This document shows, one piece after another, positions 59,478-64,000 of a DNA stretch of 64,000 nt. Origin of the DNA: Mycobacterium gallinarum (GTDB taxonomy: Bacteria > Actinomycetota > Actinomycetes > Mycobacteriales > Mycobacteriaceae). The notes beneath the pieces are model-generated. The model worked only from the letters and a program-made list of their open reading frames with translations, had not been told where the DNA came from and searched no databases. Numbering within the stretch: position 1 is the first letter of the stretch; each line of letters starts with the position of its first letter. The position numbers were made by a program, and so were the translations under genes. The DNA lies in assembly GCF_010726765.1 (NCBI RefSeq), contig NZ_AP022601.1, positions 4,898,001-4,962,000 of the forward strand, read 5' to 3'.

Positions 59478-62195
59478 TCAGGTTGCGGGAGAAAGACGGT
59501 GCTCGATCAGGCGTCGATAGATGCGTTCCGGGGTGAACGGCAGCTCGCGATAGCGCACTCCAGTGGCGTCGTGCAGTGCGTTGGCCAGTGCCGGTGCCAC
59601 CGGGTTGACGTTCGACTCGGCGATGCCCTTCGCCTTCATGGGTCCCACCGAGTCCTGGGTCTCGACGAGGAGGACTTCGGTGCGCGGCACGTCGGCGTAG
59701 GTGGGGATGCGATAGTTGCGCAGGTTGGGATTGACCATCACTCCGTTGCTGTCGACATGGAAGTTCTCGGTGAGCGCGAAGCCGATGGCCTGTGCGACCC
59801 CGCCTTCGATCTGTCCGCGGACCTGCTGCGGATTGATCACGACGCCGGGATCAGCGGCATGCACGCTGTAGAGAATGCGGACTTCGCCGGTGATCCGGTG
59901 GACGGCGATACGGAAGCCGTGCGCATTGGACGTCACGCTGCGCGGCGAACCATAGGCCTTGCGCGCCACGGTGAACCGCCTACCACGCTCACGGGCGGCC
60001 ACCAGTACCTGGGCCAGCGTCAATCTGGTGTCGGCACACAGCACCCCGTCGTCGTCCATCGAACATTCGCCGACACCGACGCCGACGTGGCCCGCGGCGA
60101 AGTGCAGGATGCTGTCGCGTAGCGCGGTCGCGGCGTTCTGTACCGCGTTGCCGGACACGAACAGGCCGGCGCTTGCGAACGCGCCGGTGTCGAAACCCGT
60201 CCTGTCGGTGTCGGATTGCACGAGATGGATCCGAGACGTCGTCGTGCCGAGCACGCTCGCCGCGATCTGGACGTGCGCCGTGGACGTGCCTTCACCGAAT
60301 TCGACTGTTCCCACGGCGATCTCGTAGCTGCCATCGTCCCGCAGGGTCGCCCAGGCTTCCGACACGTGGTCGGTGGGCGGCGCGGTCTCGTGGATGGAGC
60401 TCGCGGTACCCGTGCCGACCAGCCAATCTGGTCCGAGGCTCGGCTCGGGAGGCATGCGGCGCAACGCGTCGTCCACCAGGTCGATGCAGGCCGTCAGCCC
60501 GTCCTCGGTGAAACTCACATCTTCTGGGTGCTCACCGACCGCCACCAGCGCATCGCCGGGCACAATCACGTTGCGGCGGCGCAATTCCAGCGGATCCATA
60601 CCGAGCGCCAGCGCCAACTCGGTCATCGCGGACTCGACCGCGAACGACGGCTGGGTCATGCCGTATCCGCGCAGCGCTCCGCTGGGCACGGTGTTCGTGT
60701 ACACCGAGTAGCCGTCGAATCTCTTGTTGGGGCATCGGTATTGCATCATGGCGGCACCGCCGGCGAACAGCGTCTCGCCGCCGTGGTTTCCGTATGCGCC
60801 GGTATTGGACACGTTGCGGAATTGGAAGGCGGTCAGCGTGCCGTCGGCCTTCGCGCCCAGCTTCACGGTGACCTTCATCGGGTGACGCGGTGATGCTGTG
60901 GTGAACGACTCTTCCCGGGTGTACTCCCAGCAAACGGGCCTGCCGGTGTCCAGTGCCGCCAGCGCGACCAGGTCTTCGGAGATGACCTCCTGCTTGCCGC
61001 CGAACCCGCCGCCGACCCTCTTGCAGAACACCCGCAGCTCGTCCGGCCGAAGGTTGAACAGGTGGGAGAGTTTGAGTTTCGCGACCGACGGCGACTGCGA
61101 ACTGGTGCGCACATGCAATCGCCCCTCCTCCATCCAGGCGATCGATCCATGTGTTTCGAGGTGGGCGTGCTGGACGCGGGGCGTGAAGTAGGTGCCCTCG
61201 TGGATCACGTCGGCCGCGGCGAATCCGGCCTCGACGTCGCCGACCTCGCCATGCAGTTCGAGCAGGATGTTGCGCAGCTTGTCGTGCGCGAACGGATCGT
61301 CGTAGCTGTGCAATTGGGGCGCGCCGTCGGCCATCGCCTCCTCGGGGTCGAAGACCGCCGGCAGCACCTCGTACTCCACGGCGACCTTGCGGCAACCCTC
61401 TTCGGCGGCGCCTACGGACTCGGCGACCACCGCCACGACGCGCTGGCCCACGAACCGCATGACGTTGTCGAGTATGTAGGTGTCGTCGGGATCGACGAGG
61501 TGGTCGGTGTGGATCGCCGTGCTGAATCGCTTACGGGGGACGTCCTGCCACGTGTATACGCGCTGGACGCCGGGAACCTCGAGCGCGGCGGACGTGTCGA
61601 TGGAGACGACGCGCGCATGGGCGTGCGGTGAGTGCAGCACCTTGAGATGAAGCATCTCCGGCATCGCGGTGTCCATGGTGAATTCGACCGTCCCGGTCAC
61701 GACCCCGGTTGCTGCCGGCGCAACAACGTTGGCGCCCACGGCCTCACCGGGTGCGGCGTCCTCGACTCCCTTGACGCCGTTGATCGCGTCCTCGATGGCG
61801 CGATACCCGGTGCAGCGACACAGGTTTCCCTTCAGCGCGCGCGGCAGGTCGCGCTTCTGCTCGTCGGTGAAGGTGGCCGACGTCATGATCATCCCCGCGG
61901 TGCAGAATCCACACTGGAATCCCGGTCCGTCGAGAAATCGCTGTTGCATGGGATGCAGATTGTCCGGCGTGCCAAGGCCCTCGATGGTGGTGACTTCCCG
62001 CCCCTCCGCGCGGAAGGCGGGAGTGATGCAGCTGTGCACCGGATCGCCGTCGAGCCACACCGTGCAGGCTCCGCAATCACCTGCGTCACAACCTTTTTTG
62101 ACCCCGAGGTGGCCCAGCGAGCGGACGAAGGTACGCAGACACTGGCCGGGTCTGGGCTGCTCGTCGAAGGCCGCGCCGTTCACGGTGTAGGTCAC
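59478..62195 (-). CDS. Molybdenum hydroxylase, fused 2Fe-2S and molybdopterin subunits
   Basis: A 905-residue xanthine dehydrogenase/CO-dehydrogenase-family enzyme. Residues 1-160 hold two 2Fe-2S clusters: CDAGDCGACTVWLDGDPVHSC and CGFCTAGM with CRCTGYRAIED. The molybdopterin part (about 165-905) has RVGGGFGGKQEV, GALRGYGMTQPSFAVESAM and the C-terminal active-site Glu in KAKGIAESNVNPVAPAL. The two parts are normally separate subunits (Rv0374c and Rv0373c in M. tuberculosis). The GTG at 62195 overlaps the FAD-subunit stop. Substrate unknown. Confidence 0.92.
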   Translation of the reverse strand: MTYTVNGAAFDEQPRPGQCLRTFVRSLGHLGVKKGCDAGDCGACTVWLDGDPVHSCITPAFRAEGREVTTIEGLGTPDNLHPMQQRFLDGPGFQCGFCTAGMIMTSATFTDEQKRDLPRALKGNLCRCTGYRAIEDAINGVKGVEDAAPGEAVGANVVAPAATGVVTGTVEFTMDTAMPEMLHLKVLHSPHAHARVVSIDTSAALEVPGVQRVYTWQDVPRKRFSTAIHTDHLVDPDDTYILDNVMRFVGQRVVAVVAESVGAAEEGCRKVAVEYEVLPAVFDPEEAMADGAPQLHSYDDPFAHDKLRNILLELHGEVGDVEAGFAAADVIHEGTYFTPRVQHAHLETHGSIAWMEEGRLHVRTSSQSPSVAKLKLSHLFNLRPDELRVFCKRVGGGFGGKQEVISEDLVALAALDTGRPVCWEYTREESFTTASPRHPMKVTVKLGAKADGTLTAFQFRNVSNTGAYGNHGGETLFAGGAAMMQYRCPNKRFDGYSVYTNTVPSGALRGYGMTQPSFAVESAMTELALALGMDPLELRRRNVIVPGDALVAVGEHPEDVSFTEDGLTACIDLVDDALRRMPPEPSLGPDWLVGTGTASSIHETAPPTDHVSEAWATLRDDGSYEIAVGTVEFGEGTSTAHVQIAASVLGTTTSRIHLVQSDTDRTGFDTGAFASAGLFVSGNAVQNAATALRDSILHFAAGHVGVGVGECSMDDDGVLCADTRLTLAQVLVAARERGRRFTVARKAYGSPRSVTSNAHGFRIAVHRITGEVRILYSVHAADPGVVINPQQVRGQIEGGVAQAIGFALTENFHVDSNGVMVNPNLRNYRIPTYADVPRTEVLLVETQDSVGPMKAKGIAESNVNPVAPALANALHDATGVRYRELPFTPERIYRRLIEHRLSPAT

Positions 62196-63010
62196 GAAGC
62201 CCCCCGCGCGAACTCGGCGCGGATGTCCTCGGCGTAGTGCGCGGCGAGGTGGCGCCGGTGGTCCGGGCTGCCGTTAGGGTCGTCGAACCAGAGCTCATCG
62301 GGCAATTCGTCGATACGTCGGGCGAGCGCATCGGCGTCTGGCATCGAATCGAATCTCATGCGTACCGGGCGGGTGGTACCCGCGGTGATGGTCAGCAGCA
62401 TGTCGTCCTGACGTTGGGTCGCGACGATGAAGATCGTCGATCGGCCGAGCTTGGTCAGGGTGAACCGTCGGTGGGTGTGCCGCTTTCGCAAGGCACTCGC
62501 CGGAATGTCGATCTTCCGCAGCACCTCTCCGGGCGCCAGGATGTTGGCGTTGTTTCCGGTGACGAAGTCGGCCGCGTCGACGGTGCGCTCGGAGCCGTCG
62601 GGCGCGCGCAAGGTGTAAGTGGCCTCCAGCGCAACTGTCATCGTGATCATCGGGCCGGCGGGCAGCGACATGCAGATGTTCCCGCCGACCGTCGCGGTGT
62701 TCCACACCTTGAACGAGGCCAGGAACGCCTCACAGCTTGTCTGCAGCAGCGACGCGGCGGGCCAGTCGCTCGGTACCGTGAGCGCGTACAGGTCGCGGAT
62801 CGTGCACATCGCGCCGATCTCCAGCCCAGTCTCCTCGACCGTGAGGGCGTCCCAGCCCAGCGGCGCCAGATCGATCAGCCGCCGCAGGTGTGGTTGCTGA
62901 TCCGAGAACAGCCAGGTGCCGCCCGCAAGGAAGGCATCGCCGTCGCGCCAGTGCGCCCCTGGCGGATCGAGCGGTTGGCGGACCACATCGGTGACGGTGT
63001 TGAGGTCCAA
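62192..63010 (-). CDS. Molybdenum hydroxylase FAD subunit
   Basis: A 272-residue medium subunit, orthologous in type to Rv0375c. FAD-binding signatures are [35 protein letters not shown] and [20 protein letters not shown]; the C-terminal domain contains [20 protein letters not shown]. It passes electrons from the 2Fe-2S centres to the final acceptor. GTGA overlap with the next gene shows they are one operon. First gene of the unit. Confidence 0.9.
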   Translation of the reverse strand: MDLNTVTDVVRQPLDPPGAHWRDGDAFLAGGTWLFSDQQPHLRRLIDLAPLGWDALTVEETGLEIGAMCTIRDLYALTVPSDWPAASLLQTSCEAFLASFKVWNTATVGGNICMSLPAGPMITMTVALEATYTLRAPDGSERTVDAADFVTGNNANILAPGEVLRKIDIPASALRKRHTHRRFTLTKLGRSTIFIVATQRQDDMLLTITAGTTRPVRMRFDSMPDADALARRIDELPDELWFDDPNGSPDHRRHLAAHYAEDIRAEFARGAS

Positions 63011-63129
63011 ACGTCTTCCCCCATGCGGCTTTGCCCGAGTTGGATTCCGCCATCGTAGAGGGACGTGGCGGGTGGTTGCTGGATCAGCGGCTCGGTACGC
63101 GCTGGCGTTGTGCTGGCAAAAAAGTTAAA

Positions 63130-63150
63130 GTTGAGCGGAACAGACTCAAC
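63130..63150. promoter_or_regulatory. HAIR-type HspR operator of clpB
   Basis: GTTGAGC-GGAACAG-ACTCAAC is a HAIR-like inverted repeat (GTTGAG/CTCAAC arms perfect) about 80 bp before the clpB start. It matches the operators before dnaK and the known HspR control of clpB. Confidence 0.85.
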
Positions 63151-63228
63151 CTTGACGGCGTTGTACAACGCGACAAGCATTCCAAGGGCCCTTTGTGCGG
63201 CCCTGAAGTACATAGAAAGGGAGGCGTC

Positions 63229-64000
63229 GTGGACTCGTTCAATCCGACGACCAAAACCCAGGCGGCCCTGACTTCGGCGCTGCAAGCGGCTACCGCCGCC
63301 GGCAACCCACAGATCACGCCCGCCCATTTGTTGATGGCACTGCTCACTCAGAACGATGGCATTGCCGCACCGTTGTTGGAGGCCGTCGGCGTCGAACCCG
63401 CGACGATCCGTGCAGAAGCGCAACGACTTCTCGACCGGTTACCCAGCGCATCGGGGTCGAGTACGCAACCGCAGCTGGCACCCCAGTCGATCGCTGCGAT
63501 CACGACGGCCACCCACCTGGCCACCGAGATGGACGACGAATACGTCTCCACCGAGCATCTGCTCGTCGGCCTGGCCACCGGCGACTCCGACGTCGCCAAG
63601 CTGCTCAGCGGCCACGGCGCGTCACCGCAGGTGCTGCGCGACGCGTTCGGAAACGTGCGCGGGAGCGCCCGGGTAACCAACCCTGATCCGGAAGCCACGT
63701 ACCAGGCGCTGGAGAAGTACTCCACCGACCTGACCGCCCGCGCCAGAGAGGGCAAGCTGGATCCGGTCATCGGGCGCGACAACGAGATTCGCCGCGTCGT
63801 TCAGGTGCTGAGCCGTCGTACCAAGAACAATCCGGTGCTGATCGGCGAGCCCGGCGTCGGCAAGACGGCGATCGTCGAGGGCCTGGCCCAGCGCATCGTG
63901 GCCGGCGACGTACCCGAGAGCCTGCGCGACAAGACCGTCGTGTCATTGGATATGGGCTCGATGGTCGCCGGTGCTAAGTACCGCGGTGAGTTCGAGGAGC
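63229..64000 (+). CDS. clpB: ClpB disaggregase (partial, N-terminal part)
   Basis: The start of ClpB, cut by the right edge (257 codons visible). It begins [20 protein letters not shown] at a GTG after AAGGGAGG. The N-terminal substrate domain has [12 protein letters not shown] and [12 protein letters not shown] repeats, followed by [20 protein letters not shown], Walker [20 protein letters not shown], and the start of the pore/sensor region [17 protein letters not shown]. ClpB works with DnaK-DnaJ-GrpE to recover aggregates. Orthologue of Rv0384c, under a HAIR site. Confidence 0.97.
   Translation, partial: MDSFNPTTKTQAALTSALQAATAAGNPQITPAHLLMALLTQNDGIAAPLLEAVGVEPATIRAEAQRLLDRLPSASGSSTQPQLAPQSIAAITTATHLATEMDDEYVSTEHLLVGLATGDSDVAKLLSGHGASPQVLRDAFGNVRGSARVTNPDPEATYQALEKYSTDLTARAREGKLDPVIGRDNEIRRVVQVLSRRTKNNPVLIGEPGVGKTAIVEGLAQRIVAGDVPESLRDKTVVSLDMGSMVAGAKYRGEFEE

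Overview
The window is a high-GC actinobacterial chromosome segment, almost certainly from a fast-growing Mycolicibacterium or close relative. The evidence is the iniBAC-type operon beside an IniR-like regulator, the dnaK-grpE-dnaJ1-hspR operon with HspR (HAIR) operators, dcd, udg, rmlA, an Rv0338c-like iron-sulfur reductase, a type II flavohemoglobin, and gene orders that follow the Mycobacterium tuberculosis Rv0321-Rv0350 and Rv0373-Rv0385 neighbourhoods. All homology statements come from reading the sequence; no database was searched.

Layout. 1-6.46 kb: right end of a phiRv1/phiRv2-like integrated phage satellite or prophage remnant (head protease, decoration protein, capsid, small regulators, a palindrome array, repressor, tyrosine integrase) next to a tRNA-Gly(CCC). 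It continues off the left edge. 6.6-15.9 kb: core genes dcd, amt (with a GlnR-type box), a mycobacterial membrane protein, udg, a TetR/P450 pair with two operators, two small enzymes or folds, and rmlA. 15.9-22.7 kb: an accessory stress block containing a YibE/F membrane protein, a SigF-type sigma factor, a manganese catalase with a 47-residue companion, a fatty acyl desaturase, and a CsbD-like plus coiled-coil protein pair. Three transcription units here carry SigF-type promoters (GTTT-N15-GGGTAN). 22.7-27 kb: an aminotransferase and a membrane iron-sulfur reductase with a five-fold C-terminal repeat. 27.3-37.2 kb: the ini region (IniR-like regulator, membrane-anchored Hsp70-like protein, IniB paralogue, IniB, and dynamin-like IniA and IniC) with shared CCCCTAA repeats at two promoters and a 16-bp hairpin between iniB and iniA. 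37.2-42.8 kb: Thr-rich membrane proteins, an F420-type oxidoreductase, a lipoprotein, small proteins, and an acyl/aryl-CoA ligase gene broken by one nonsense codon. 42.7-49.4 kb: a P-type ATPase fused to a hemerythrin-like domain, divergent from the dnaK operon across two HAIR sites. 49.5-63 kb: aldose epimerase, a TetR-controlled operon (permease, flavohemoglobin, alcohol dehydrogenase), a multicopper oxidase lipoprotein, and a molybdenum hydroxylase operon. The window ends inside clpB, which also has a HAIR operator.

How it fits together. Two stress circuits are visible. HspR links dnaK, clpB and possibly the ATPase-hemerythrin fusion. A SigF-type sigma factor sits among genes with matching promoters for peroxide defence, lipid desaturation and CsbD-type stress proteins. 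The ini block joins envelope-stress sensing to membrane-remodelling GTPases. The most unusual DNA is the regularly spaced palindrome array of the phage element at 3605-3845.
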